This document shows, piece after piece, positions 24,254 through 31,839 of a stretch of 64,000 nucleotides of DNA (position 1 is the first letter of the stretch; the number at the start of each line of letters is the position of its first letter). Source of the DNA: an uncultured Dialister sp. (GTDB lineage: Bacteria > Bacillota > Negativicutes > Veillonellales > Dialisteraceae); contig CAKPUX010000004.1 of the NCBI GenBank assembly GCA_934193095.1, forward strand, positions 1 through 64,000. The letters are read 5' to 3'. Under the pieces are notes generated by a model. That model did not search any database, was not told the DNA's origin, and saw only the letters and a list, made by a program, of their open reading frames with translations. The position numbers were made by a program, and so were the translations under genes.

Positions 24254-24586
24254 ATGTTTACAGTAACGAAACGAATCGAAGTATCCGGTGCGCATTTCCT
24301 GCATCTGGACTATGAAAGCAAGTGTACGAATCTCCATGGACACAACTGGATCATTACGGTCACGGTGCAGAATGACACGCTCGACCACAATGGCATGGTC
24401 GTAGATTTCTCCAAGATCAAGGAGATCGTGAACCAGTTCGACCACCATGTCATCAATGATGTTTTGGAAGGACTGAATCCGACGGCGGAGAACATAGCGA
24501 AGTGGCTTTGCGACCGCATTCCTCACTGCATCCGCGTGTCGGTGCAGGAGACGGAAGGGAATGTAGCAACGTATGAAAAAGACTGA
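24254..24586 (+). CDS. queD: 6-carboxy-5,6,7,8-tetrahydropterin synthase QueD
   Basis: This 110-aa enzyme converts dihydroneopterin triphosphate to 6-carboxytetrahydropterin. Zinc histidines lie in SGAHFL and NLHGHNW (about residues 14 and 28-30). MVVDFSKIKEIVNQFDHHVIND carries the catalytic His/Asp. The queE start overlaps its end by 14 nt. Confidence 0.94.
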   Translation: MFTVTKRIEVSGAHFLHLDYESKCTNLHGHNWIITVTVQNDTLDHNGMVVDFSKIKEIVNQFDHHVINDVLEGLNPTAENIAKWLCDRIPHCIRVSVQETEGNVATYEKD

Positions 24587-25262
24587 AGCGTACCGCTATG
24601 ATGACGGGCTCTTCCACGTGACGGAGATCTTCGACAGCATCGACGGCGAAGGGAAACGCACGGGCCTCATGGCGATCTTTGTGCGCCTTGCGGGCTGCAA
24701 CCTGCGCTGCAGCTACTGCGATACTGCGTACTCGCTCTCGCTCGCGGATACCGCCGAAGCGCTGACGGAAGAGGAGCTTCTATCCCGCATCCATGCCTTC
24801 CCATGGAAGAAGATCACGCTGACGGGCGGCGAGCCGATGCTCCATCCCATTTTGCACCTGTGCGAAGTCCTTGGCAAAGAGGGCTATGAGGTGAATATCG
24901 AGACGAATGGTGCGGTGCATCTGTTTCGAGAGCGGCCGCAGGGGACATTCTACACCATGGACTTCAAGTGCAGCGGAAGCGGCATGAAGGAGCGGATGCG
25001 GGAAGAGAATTTCCCGCGCCTTGGAAAAGAGGATGTGCTGAAATTCGTCGTGAGCTCTAAAGCCGACATGGATGAGATGAAGGCGATCATCGCCGCGCAT
25101 TTCCACAAGGGCGAAGCCCCGGCCTTTTATGTGAGCCCGGTGTGGGGACGCATCGCCCCTGCCGACCTGGTGGAGTATGTCAGACGAGAGAGATTGAGTG
25201 ATGTCCGGGTCCAGGTGCAACTGCACAAGATCATCTGGGATCCAGAGAGGAGAGGCGTATAA
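24573..25262 (+). CDS. queE: 7-carboxy-7-deazaguanine synthase QueE (radical SAM)
   Basis: This 229-aa radical SAM enzyme has the [4Fe-4S] motif CNLRCSYC (C-x3-C-x2-C) near residues 34-41. DSIDGEGKRTG precedes it, and the SAM-binding TLTGGEPMLHP follows. It performs ring contraction of 6-carboxytetrahydropterin. It overlaps queD, and its stop (TAA) overlaps the folE ATG. Confidence 0.94.
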   Translation: MKKTEAYRYDDGLFHVTEIFDSIDGEGKRTGLMAIFVRLAGCNLRCSYCDTAYSLSLADTAEALTEEELLSRIHAFPWKKITLTGGEPMLHPILHLCEVLGKEGYEVNIETNGAVHLFRERPQGTFYTMDFKCSGSGMKERMREENFPRLGKEDVLKFVVSSKADMDEMKAIIAAHFHKGEAPAFYVSPVWGRIAPADLVEYVRRERLSDVRVQVQLHKIIWDPERRGV

Positions 25263-25828
25263 TGGTCGATCAGAAGAAATTGGAAGAAGCGGCGCGGCTC
25301 ATCATCGAGGCTGTCGGCGATGATCCCACACGCGAAGGCCTCGTCGAGACCCCGAAACGCTTTGCGGACATGATGGCGGAGCAGTTTGCTTATAATGCGG
25401 TATCTAATGAAGATATCGCCCGGGAATTTGAAAAGACCTTCGAAACGCCGGAGAGCGATATGGTCGTGGTGAAAGACATCGACATCTTTTCCCACTGCGA
25501 GCATCACATCGCACTGATGTACAATATGAAGGTCGCGGTCGGCTATATCCCGCGCGGCCGCGTCATCGGTCTTTCGAAGATCGCCCGCATCGCAGATGCT
25601 GTCTCGAAGCGTTTTCAGCTGCAGGAACGCATCGGTACGGACATCCGCGATATCATGCGTCTCGTGACACATGCCGATGACGTCATCGTATTCATCGAAG
25701 GGGAACACTCCTGCATGACCGCCCGCGGCATCAAGAAGCCGGGGACAAAGACACGGACGCTGGCGTCCTCCGGTGCTTTTAAGACGGACAGCGCGCTCAG
25801 AAAAGAATTCTTGGAAATGGTGAAATAG
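25262..25828 (+). CDS. folE: GTP cyclohydrolase I
   Basis: This 188-aa enzyme has the zinc site HCEHH near residue 80 and the later GEHSCMTARGIKKPGT block with its catalytic residues. It converts GTP to dihydroneopterin triphosphate, the first step of both folate and queuosine synthesis. Its place at the end of queCDE suggests it supplies the queuosine branch. Confidence 0.95.
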   Translation: MVDQKKLEEAARLIIEAVGDDPTREGLVETPKRFADMMAEQFAYNAVSNEDIAREFEKTFETPESDMVVVKDIDIFSHCEHHIALMYNMKVAVGYIPRGRVIGLSKIARIADAVSKRFQLQERIGTDIRDIMRLVTHADDVIVFIEGEHSCMTARGIKKPGTKTRTLASSGAFKTDSALRKEFLEMVK

Positions 25829-25844
25829 AAGCCCATAGAAGCCC

Positions 25845-25894
25845 AAAAGGGGCTGTGAAGAAATGAATCCTCATTTCTTCACAGCCCCTTTTTA
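25845..25894 (+). terminator. Terminator of the que operon (left palindrome)
   Basis: A near-perfect stem of about 22 bp, AAAAGGGGCTGTGAAGAAATGA paired with its complement and followed by a T run, lies 16 nt after folE. The same palindrome recurs inverted at 27630-27680. Confidence 0.92.
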
Positions 25895-25989
25895 CTTTGC
25901 TTTCATTTGGTTCAAGGTTCAGGGTTCAAGGTTCAGGACTCTCGTGGCGGCTTCGCCGCCTTTTTTAGAAGATGGTATTCTCGTATCGC
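25845..25989 (+). repeat. Left arm of a long inverted repeat
   Basis: This segment reads, in order, the terminator palindrome, CTTTGCTTTCATTTGG, four GGTTCAA/GGTTCAG 7-nt units, GTGGCGGCTTCGCCGCC, TTTTTTAGAAGATGGTATTCTCG and TATCGC. The reverse complement of 27505-27680 has the same modules in the same order but with nine 7-nt units. The two arms face each other across 1.5 kb that holds one membrane-protein gene and a toxin/antisense module. Confidence 0.85.
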
Positions 25990-26218
25990 AGCCTTCCCCT
26001 ATAGGGGAAGGTGCCCGAAAGGGGCGGATAGGGTGACTATGGCATGAAAGACAGCTGGGATAAGGTTTCCCGGTCATTCCTATGAGAGCTGCAAGTCCCC
26101 CGTGGCAGATGGAACGCGAAAATGAGATGATCGTTATTTCACATCGCCTTTTTTGATATAAAAATGGAGAACGCAGGGAAGGATGCGGTCATGCCTGAAC
26201 GGCAAGGCGGTGCATGTC
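25990..26218. other. Gap with a GGGGAAGG palindrome; no gene seen
   Basis: CCTTCCCCTATAGGGGAAGG (about 25992-26011) is followed by GGTGCCCGAAAGGGGCGGATAGGG, the reverse of the module seen at 150-193 and 18250-18297. The rest, to the end of the minus-strand gene, shows no supportable feature. Confidence 0.55.
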
Positions 26219-26992
26219 CTAGCGGAGGCTCGTGGTCCATCCTCCCTCGCAGAGGACGAAGAAGAGGAGCAGTGAGACGAAGATGGCGATGCAGGCAGGG
26301 AGATGGTAACTGGTATAGAAGGGATCTTCTTCTTTCTTGACAGCCTGATAGGGCATGGCGTGCATGACCTCGTAGAACTCATCGGGAATGAGGCCTTTGC
26401 AAAAATCCGCAAGGAACTGTGCATAGCGGAGCGTTTCCTGACTGAAGAAATAAAAGATCGGTGTGTAGAGCGGTACATGATTCTTTTCGGAAAGGATGGT
26501 GAGACAGCTCGTGATGATGCTTTTCAGCCGCTGATTCCGTTCCAGCGGCTTTTCTTCCATTTGGGTCGAAACGGCATTGAAGATATTGTAGAAATGGTCC
26601 ATTTCCTCTGCCCGGTATCGCGTATCCAGATCCGGCGGGAGGAAGGACTGGTCGCCGACCGCACGCCCCGGGTCTGCCTCTTCCCGGAAGAAGGCAGGGA
26701 AGGCATCCTCGATCTGATGAATGCCTTCGAAAATATGAAGGAGCGGGGTGTAGTCTTTCGCATAGTCCTTCAGGATATACTTGGCGATGTAGAGGCGAAA
26801 GACGATGTAGTCTGAGAGGAAGGCGCACCAGTTGTCCCGATCACGGTCGTGCATCAGGATTTTCTTCTCCTTCACGAATTTTCGGAAGATCACATGAAGT
26901 CCGTAGCTTCCCTGCGGCTGGCTGGTATAGGAAAAAAGCGCCCGCCGGCAGAGAGTGATGCCCATACTGGTGAGGTACTGTGAATGATCCAT
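26219..26992 (-). CDS. Hypothetical C-terminally membrane-anchored protein (paralogue A)
   Basis: This 257-aa protein is unknown to me. It has a largely helical cytosolic body followed by one hydrophobic helix near the C-terminus (LPACIAIFVSLLLFFVLC), so it is probably tail-anchored. The start at 26992 (MDHSQYLTSM) has AAAGGAGCC in front; the longer frame enters a repeat. The block DYIVFRLYIAKYILKDY aligns with EYTLYRLYIARCMIRHH of the next minus-strand gene. The two share length, anchor and orientation, so they look paralogous. It lies inside the inverted-repeat segment. Confidence 0.65.
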   Translation of the reverse strand: MDHSQYLTSMGITLCRRALFSYTSQPQGSYGLHVIFRKFVKEKKILMHDRDRDNWCAFLSDYIVFRLYIAKYILKDYAKDYTPLLHIFEGIHQIEDAFPAFFREEADPGRAVGDQSFLPPDLDTRYRAEEMDHFYNIFNAVSTQMEEKPLERNQRLKSIITSCLTILSEKNHVPLYTPIFYFFSQETLRYAQFLADFCKGLIPDEFYEVMHAMPYQAVKKEEDPFYTSYHLPACIAIFVSLLLFFVLCEGGWTTSLR

Positions 26993-27176
26993 GGCGAGGC
27001 TCCTTTCAGTGAGTGTTAGTCCGTTGGGCGGGGCGTCCACTGATTCTGAATGAAAACTTTGCGCGAATGAGGAATGAGGAATTAGGAATTAGGAATGAAG
27101 GTGGCGGCTTCGCCGCGAATATATATGTGTGATGTCCGGAAGTAGCATTCAAGTCACCAGTCGTTGTTTTCTCATT
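26993..27176. repeat. Composite repeat upstream of paralogue A
   Basis: GTTAGTCCGTTGGGCGGGGCG, GAGGAAT/TAGGAAT 7-nt units (27067-27096) and the GTGGCGGCTTCGCCGC hairpin (about 27101-27116) are present, with a GATGTCCGGAAGTAGCATTCAAGTC block after them. There is no gene. Confidence 0.65.
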
Positions 27177-27205
27177 TGAATCCGGCTTCCAAGATGTGCT
27201 ATACT
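27177..27205 (+). promoter_or_regulatory. Promoter of the antisense RNA, toxin copy 1
   Basis: TTGAAT (27177-27182) and TATACT (27200-27205) have a 17-nt spacer and an extended TGC. It faces the toxin gene on the opposite strand. Confidence 0.7.
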
Positions 27206-27211
27206 GTAAGA

Positions 27212-27321
27212 AATGGCAGGTACCATGCAGCGTGTCGTGACGCCGGTGCCTCTCCATGTATAAGGATGAGAAAGGCCGGTCACTGACAGAAGCAAGTCAC
27301 TCGATGGTGGCGGCTTTTTTC
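27212..27321 (+). ncRNA. Candidate antisense RNA to toxin copy 1
   Basis: From the promoter above, a transcript of about 110 nt would end at GTCAC/GTGGC plus GGCTTTTTT (27295-27320), antisense to the 3' region of the toxin mRNA. It shares AAGG-GAGAAAG-CCG-C-CTGACA and GGCGGCTTTTTTCATGTCAGG with the equivalent strand of the second module (56514-56626). That conservation outside the toxin frame supports a functional antitoxin RNA. Confidence 0.6.
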
Positions 27322-27338
27322 ATGTCAGGTAAACAGGA

Positions 27339-27407
27339 TTACTTGAAGATGCTGACCAGAAGGGTAGCGAAAGCAATCAGAAGATACAAGATCTCAAATC
27401 TGCTCAT
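27339..27407 (-). CDS. Small hydrophobic toxin, Hol-Tox-like (type I), copy 1
   Basis: This 22-aa peptide, MSRFEILYLLIAFATLLVSI plus FK, is a single membrane helix. The M-S-x-F/Y-E-x-L-x-L-x-I-A-F-A pattern is that of the putative holin-like toxin family, usually controlled by antisense RNA. GGAGGGAGG precedes the ATG at normal distance. Its promoter (TTGTTT, 16 nt, TATAAT with TGC) lies at 27471-27498. The long frames crossing this site on the plus strand are antisense shadows. A second copy lies at 56430-56498. Confidence 0.75.
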   Translation of the reverse strand: MSRFEILYLLIAFATLLVSIFK

Positions 27408-27470
27408 GATACTCAGCCTCCCTCCGTATGAAATAGAGGGACACCAAGCCGCTGCAAGATACCTTTCTGT

Positions 27471-27498
27471 ATTATAGCACAGGCGATGAGTGAAACAA
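27471..27498 (-). promoter_or_regulatory. Promoter of toxin copy 1
   Basis: On the minus strand, TTGTTT (fwd 27493-27498) and TATAAT (fwd 27471-27476) have a 16-nt spacer and an extended TGC, 64 nt before the toxin start. The leader between them is long enough to fold. Confidence 0.75.
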
Positions 27499-27504
27499 GA
27501 AAAG

Positions 27505-27680
27505 GCGATACGAGAATACCATCTTCTAAAAAAAGGCGGCGAAGCCGCCACCTGAACCCTGAACCCTGAACCCTGAACCTTGAACCTTGAACCTTGAACC
27601 TTGAACCCTGAACCAAATGAAAGCAAAGTAAAACGGGGCTGTGAAGAAATGAGGATTCATTTCTTCACAGCCCCGTTTTA
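27505..27680 (-). repeat. Right arm of the long inverted repeat
   Basis: This is the inverted copy of 25845-25989: GCGATACGAGAATACCATCTTC, poly-A, GGCGGCGAAGCCGCC, nine CTGAACC/TTGAACC 7-nt units, AAATGAAAGCAAAG, and the palindrome GGGGCTGTGAAGAAATGA with its complement (27630-27680). The difference of nine versus four heptamers shows that the tract length varies between copies. The palindrome also serves as the terminator for the minus-strand gene to its right. Confidence 0.85.
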
Positions 27681-27710
27681 TTTTGAGGAAATGGGGAATC
27701 CCATCCCTTG

Positions 27711-28448
27711 TCAGGCGAACATGAAGAGGAATCCGGTCATGATGCCGGCGATGAGGGTGAGGGACGGGTAGATGTGTTCATAGTTTTCACGGGAGAAGAC
27801 GGAGTGGTGCGTATGGACGAGCGTCTTTCCGTGTGCTTTGTGATGGACGCTCTCCGGCGTCATTTCAGATAGACGGAGAGAGAGGGCGCGCATGAAAGCC
27901 CGGGTTTCTTCCATGAGATGACGGAGCAGGGAAGGATTTGGGACGAAGTTGATTTCCTTGGCCATCGCCAAAAGAGAGCTTTCGATGGAAGAGGTGAGGC
28001 GCGCTTCGCGATCCCCCGTGACGCAGGCTTTTTCAATGGCAGCGTAGCACTGGAACATCGTTTCCACATGTGCTTTCGTCAGCTTTTCTACATAGCAGCC
28101 AAGAAGCAGGTAGGACCCGTTCAGATCATGCTCGAGGGCGAGCATTTTGAGCGCAGAGGGCAGGGAAGACAGCGTGCCGGAAAGACCTTTCAGGATCGCA
28201 TCCGTGCAGCCGAAGCCGCTCTTGTGGTGACGGATCATGCAGCGGGCAATGTAGAGACGGTACAGGGTATACTCAAAGGAGAGAGACTGTAGTGCATCCT
28301 GTTCTGCCAGAGACAATTCTTTCTGGCCTGCAAGGACGGCGCGCTCGATATCATTCACCAGCGAGCCGGTGGAAGCTTTACTGTATGTTTTCATCGCATA
28401 GTCTAAAAGCCGCGAGCCTTCATATTCCAGGTAGTCCAGATTGTTCAT
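27711..28448 (-). CDS. Hypothetical C-terminally membrane-anchored protein (paralogue B)
   Basis: This 245-aa protein is of unknown function. Its helical, soluble body contains EYTLYRLYIARCMIRHHKSGFGCTDAILKGL, matching DYIVFRLYIAKYILKDY of the gene at 26219-26992. A C-terminal hydrophobic helix (YPSLTLIAGIMTGFLFMFA) ends the protein. A histidine-rich stretch (HHKAHGKTLVHTHH) precedes the anchor and might bind a metal. GGGAGG lies before the ATG at 28448. It is just outside the inverted-repeat segment. Together the pair look like a small duplicated family. Confidence 0.65.
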   Translation of the reverse strand: MNNLDYLEYEGSRLLDYAMKTYSKASTGSLVNDIERAVLAGQKELSLAEQDALQSLSFEYTLYRLYIARCMIRHHKSGFGCTDAILKGLSGTLSSLPSALKMLALEHDLNGSYLLLGCYVEKLTKAHVETMFQCYAAIEKACVTGDREARLTSSIESSLLAMAKEINFVPNPSLLRHLMEETRAFMRALSLRLSEMTPESVHHKAHGKTLVHTHHSVFSRENYEHIYPSLTLIAGIMTGFLFMFA

Positions 28449-28693
28449 GGCGGATCCTCCCTCATCACAACAGGGAATGCTTTGCATGATTTCATTATAG
28501 AAGAATTCATAAATGATAGCCAATTAAAAATATTTATGATGACTTGCAGATTATCCTTTGCATCTTACCGGCGATAACATGCATCTTGCGGGAGGCTTCC
28601 GCCCGTTTTCGGGCCGCTGCACTTGCTTTTCCCGCGCCCCTCTAGCCAAAATCTCTGCCATCCTGTACTATAAAGAGAAATCCAGGAGGGCAT

Positions 28694-28948
28694 ATGACAG
28701 CGAAAAGAATCTCAATCACCATGAAAATACAGATGACCCGAGACGGCCGCCTTTCCGCCGTGATGGAAGAAGAGCGCCGGCGCGAAGTGATCGCCTCATA
28801 CTCGCAGCTGCTCTGCGGCGCCTTTGACATCGCAGGCGAGCATGAAGCAGAAGTCGTGGAGACGATGGCGCGGATCGCGACTGGCCGCACAAAGGACGAG
28901 CTGAAGGAAATGGCAGAAAATGCCTCAAGCGGCGTATCATCCTTGTGA
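28694..28948 (+). CDS. Hypothetical small protein, 84 aa
   Basis: I do not recognise this family. The sequence is hydrophilic and charged: an N-terminal basic part (MTAKRISITMKIQMTRDG), then EEERRREVIASYSQLLCGAFDIAGEHEAEVVETMARI, which is helical. CCAGGAGGG sits 5 nt before the ATG, and a TATAAA box lies at 28669-28674, so it is probably expressed. The 134-nt upstream stretch has GCGGGAGGC...CCCG hairpins of unclear role. Confidence 0.6.
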   Translation: MTAKRISITMKIQMTRDGRLSAVMEEERRREVIASYSQLLCGAFDIAGEHEAEVVETMARIATGRTKDELKEMAENASSGVSSL

Positions 28949-29120
28949 CAGCCAATCATGGCTGCCCCGGCTTTGCGGGTTCTATTGCTTCTGCTCGCCG
29001 GCTTTCCCTAAAGGGGGCTGGCGGCATTTCAGCGCAATATAAAGAAGGGGCCATGTGCGAAAGCAGCATTCAGTCCCCAGTCACTAGTCACTAGTCCCCC
29101 CTGTTTTCTTGGAGATACCT

Positions 29121-30020
29121 ATGGAGATATTTACGATAAAAAAATCTGAAGAAGGCAAGCGCTTGGACCAGTTTCTGATGGAGAAGAAGCACTGGCCGCG
29201 TGCCTTTTTCATGAAAGCTCTTCGCACGAAGAAAATCAAAGTGAATGGCAGGAAGGAAGAGGCGGCCTACCGGCTCACTGCCGGTGACGAAGTCCGCTCC
29301 TTTGTGCTGGAAAAGAACGATGCGCCGCGCCCTGTCCGCATCCTTTACGAAGATAAGAATCTCCTCGTCGTCTACAAGCCTTCGGGCGTTTTGACGCTAG
29401 ACGTCACGGGGAAAGAAAAGGATACCATGCTCTCGCGCGTCTCTGCCGCCCTCATGCAGCAGGGCGGCAAGGCTGCCTACCCCGTGCATCGCATCGATTT
29501 CAATACCGAAGGGCTTCTTCTTTTTGCCAAGACAGAAGAAATTCGTGACCTCCTTGGCTGTCTCATCCGTGACCGCAAGATCCGCAAGTCCTATCTCGCG
29601 GTCGTCCTTGGGAAGATCGAGCCGGGACGCGGGACGCTCACCCACCAGATCTTCAAGGATGCGAAAAAGAATCAGGTCTTCGTCACGGACGAGCCCGTGA
29701 AGGGATCGAAGACGGCCATCACTGAGTACGAACGTCTCGCGTACAGGAGCGGTCTTTCCCTCGTGAAGTGTCACCTCATCACCGGCCGTACCCATCAGAT
29801 CCGCAGCCAGATGGCGCATGTCGGGCATCCGCTTTTGGGTGATGACAAGTACGGCGTGAAGACGACGAACCGCAGCTACAAGGAAAAACGCCAGCTTCTC
29901 TGCTCGGCTGAGATCTCCTGCGATTTCGGGAAAGAGGCAGGGCCTCTCGCCTACCTCGCCGGAACCCGGTGGAGCGTGGGGGACGTGGGATTTGTAAAGA
30001 AATACTTCGGGGGACAGTGA
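29121..30020 (+). CDS. RluA-family pseudouridine synthase
   Basis: This protein of about 299 aa has an S4-like N-terminal domain (residues about 8-65; KRLDQFLMEKKHWPRAFFMKALRTKKIKVNGRK) and a catalytic domain. HRIDFNTEGLLLFAKT carries the active-site Asp near residue 128. RTHQIRSQMAHVGHPLLGDDKYG is the family's second motif. It modifies uridine in rRNA or tRNA; the exact site cannot be assigned. The ATG at 29121 has GGAG in front. The TTG at 29109 is less likely. Confidence 0.92.
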   Translation: MEIFTIKKSEEGKRLDQFLMEKKHWPRAFFMKALRTKKIKVNGRKEEAAYRLTAGDEVRSFVLEKNDAPRPVRILYEDKNLLVVYKPSGVLTLDVTGKEKDTMLSRVSAALMQQGGKAAYPVHRIDFNTEGLLLFAKTEEIRDLLGCLIRDRKIRKSYLAVVLGKIEPGRGTLTHQIFKDAKKNQVFVTDEPVKGSKTAITEYERLAYRSGLSLVKCHLITGRTHQIRSQMAHVGHPLLGDDKYGVKTTNRSYKEKRQLLCSAEISCDFGKEAGPLAYLAGTRWSVGDVGFVKKYFGGQ

Positions 30021-30085
30021 TGGGCATTTCTCTTTGATTGATTCTTACGGCACACTTTAAAATAAATATATGGTAACGCACAAGA

Positions 30086-30119
30086 CGGATGAATTGTGGA
30101 TGGATTCATCCGCTTTTTT
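30086..30119 (+). terminator. Terminator after the pseudouridine synthase gene
   Basis: The stem CGGATGAAT/ATTCATCCG is followed by CTTTTTT. It lies about 65 nt beyond the stop. Confidence 0.9.
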
Positions 30120-30232
30120 CATGCTATGATACAAGCAGAACGAAATGTATCTTATCCGCATGAGCGTATCATAGCAGGATGCCTATGCGGTAATGCAGAG
30201 AGTGTATGGTAAAGGACAGAGAGGTGGAGATC

Positions 30233-30361
30233 ATGGAAAAATTATACGAAGTATTCCTGGATAACTGGGAAAAGCACGCACCGGATTTTTTACTCTTCTT
30301 ATGGGGGGCAGGGATCTTCAAGCTCCCTGGCAGTGGAAATGAGCCTTTCGGTATGGAATGA
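30233..30361 (+). CDS. Small protein, 42 aa, monocistronic
   Basis: The peptide starts MEKLYEVFLDNWEKHAPDF and continues LLFLWGAGIFKLPGSGNEPF. It is unknown to me, amphipathic, and too short for confident family assignment. GAGGTGGAG lies before the ATG. A TATGAT box with extended TGC lies at about 30124-30129. The leader between them carries a CCGCAT/ATGCGG dyad, and a strong terminator follows immediately. The complete transcription unit argues that it is real. Confidence 0.55.
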   Translation: MEKLYEVFLDNWEKHAPDFLLFLWGAGIFKLPGSGNEPFGME

Positions 30362-30362
30362 G

Positions 30363-30408
30363 AAAAAAGCTCGATGAAAGATAGGGGAATCTTTCATCGA
30401 GCTTTTTT
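30363..30408 (+). terminator. Terminator of the 42-aa gene
   Basis: A 14-bp stem AAAAGCTCGATGAAAG/CTTTCATCGAGCTTTT with a T run begins 2 nt after the stop codon. Confidence 0.93.
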
Positions 30409-31085
30409 ATTGCGCAGAAAGGTTGAAAGCAGGGATGAGCGACCAGGGACTGGTGACTTGTGACTAGGGATTAGTGGCTAGGGATTAGGAGCCTCGAGTG
30501 ACTAGTGACTGGTGACTTGAATACCGCCTTCGGGCATCGCCACTATTTATACTCCGCGGCGCTTCTGATTTTTAAGCGCCGCACCAACCCCTTTGAACCT
30601 CTTGAACCTATAGAACCCGCTGAACCTCTTTCGCAAGCAATCAATGGACGCCCCGCCCCAGGGGCTAACCTTGGCATACCGTTTCCATAAATAAAAAGCG
30701 AGAACTGAATCGCCTTGGGAAATCAAAATGAGTTGAGAGTTTAGAAAAGGAGTTTGGGCGATCCAGCTCTCTGTATATAGGATACCAAATGGACGGGACA
30801 GATGATGTCAATGTGGAAAATTTCTTTGAAAAATTTTCAAAATCATTGCGTGTGAGATGATCCTTTTCATGTATCATCAGCGTTTCCCTAGGGAAACGCC
30901 GGTATTCGCGGAGTGACAGGCTTCCCATTTTCCCCTCACGTTCATATACACCGTTTCACTGCCGATGAAAAAGATTTCTCGCTATCGCTCGAAATGACAG
31001 GCGAGGAAGGTGGCTCACCACACATCGTCTTTCATACAGTTCCCCATTCCCTAGTCACCAGTCACCAGCCACCAGTCACCAGTCC
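30409..31085. repeat. Gene-free block: composite repeat and unexplained AT-richer stretch
   Basis: CTAGGGATTAG units lie at 30440-30520, then the CGCCTTCGGGCATCGCC block, the core hairpin at 30556-30582, GAACCT-type units and GGGGCTAACC (30588-30672). Bases 30680-30930 are richer in A/T and contain a perfect dyad GCGTTTCCC/GGGAAACGC (about 30887-30906), but I cannot support a gene there. At about 30968-30994 is an AAGATTTCTCGCTATCGCTCGAAATGAC fragment, then GTCACCA units up to the YigZ stop. Confidence 0.65.
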
Positions 31086-31718
31086 CTACTCTCTCACCTT
31101 CACATACTCTTCCCCATCCTCATCGATGACGGCTTTCCCGCCCGTGAGGTCTGTCAGGAATTTCAGATGCGTCTTCGCTTCTTCGGGAAGGGTGAGGAAG
31201 GTCACCCGCACCTCGTCGGTGAAGGCACGATCCAGGACGCGTATGTCTTTGTCTTTGATGTAATTTTCAAAGCCGCCGACCGCGGTGTAGGGGAGGGTCA
31301 CGGTATAGCGGGCATACGGCGTGTAGGTGACGATGGGGGCCGCTTTCACGGCATCGGAGAGCGCACCGCTGTAAGCCCTTGTGAGGCCGCCTGCGCCGAG
31401 CTTGATGCCGCCGAAGTAGCGGGTGACGACCGCGAGTACATTCGTGAGCTTTCGCATCTGGAGCACATGGAGCATGGGGTGTCCCGCCGTACCCTGCGGC
31501 TCGCCGTCATCGCCCGACTTCTCAAGGATGCGCTCTGTACCGATGCGCCAAGCATAGCAGTTGTGCGTGGCGTCTTTGTATTTCTTCCTGAAATCAGCGA
31601 GTGCCTGCTGTGCGTCTTCTTCTGAGTTGACAGGCAGGATGTGCGTGATAAAGATCGATTTCTTGATTTCCATATCCTGCCGATAGAGCTCGGCAGGCGC
31701 AGCGTAGGGGATAAGCAT
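31086..31718 (-). CDS. YigZ/IMPACT family protein
   Basis: This 210-aa protein has the UPF0029 N-terminal domain (KKSIFITHILPVNSEEDAQQALADFRKKYKDATHNCYAWRIG, residues about 19-60). SGDDGEPQGTAGHPMLHVLQMRKLTNVLAVVTRYFGGIKLGAGGLTRAYSGA is the diagnostic core. A ferredoxin-like C-terminal domain follows. It is related to the eukaryotic IMPACT protein, a regulator linked to translation. The bacterial role is uncertain. GAGG lies before the ATG. Confidence 0.92.
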   Translation of the reverse strand: MLIPYAAPAELYRQDMEIKKSIFITHILPVNSEEDAQQALADFRKKYKDATHNCYAWRIGTERILEKSGDDGEPQGTAGHPMLHVLQMRKLTNVLAVVTRYFGGIKLGAGGLTRAYSGALSDAVKAAPIVTYTPYARYTVTLPYTAVGGFENYIKDKDIRVLDRAFTDEVRVTFLTLPEEAKTHLKFLTDLTGGKAVIDEDGEEYVKVRE

Positions 31719-31809
31719 GATGGAGCCTCATATGTGTAAGTGAATAGGAATTAGAATCTAGTACCGGCTTTATTGTATCAAAAATACGCCAAAGCACCAA
31801 ATGCTTCAC

Positions 31810-31836
31810 AAAAAAACGATAGCGGAGAGCTATCGT
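31810..31836 (-). terminator. Minus-strand terminator before yigZ
   Basis: On the minus strand, ACGATAGC/GCTATCGT with a 5-nt loop is followed by TTTTTTT. It separates YigZ from transcription arriving from the MATE gene. Confidence 0.8.
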
Positions 31837-31839
31837 TGA

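Noticed and set aside
27256..27477. 73-aa plus-strand frame, and its 78-aa counterpart at 56297-56533 minus
   Set aside because: They resemble each other only because both are antisense to the two homologous 22-aa toxin genes. The toxin strand has the strong ribosome sites.
30665..30928. 87-aa minus-strand frame
   Set aside because: No ribosome site, Arg/Ser/Phe-rich and overlapping repeat edges; no recognisable similarity.
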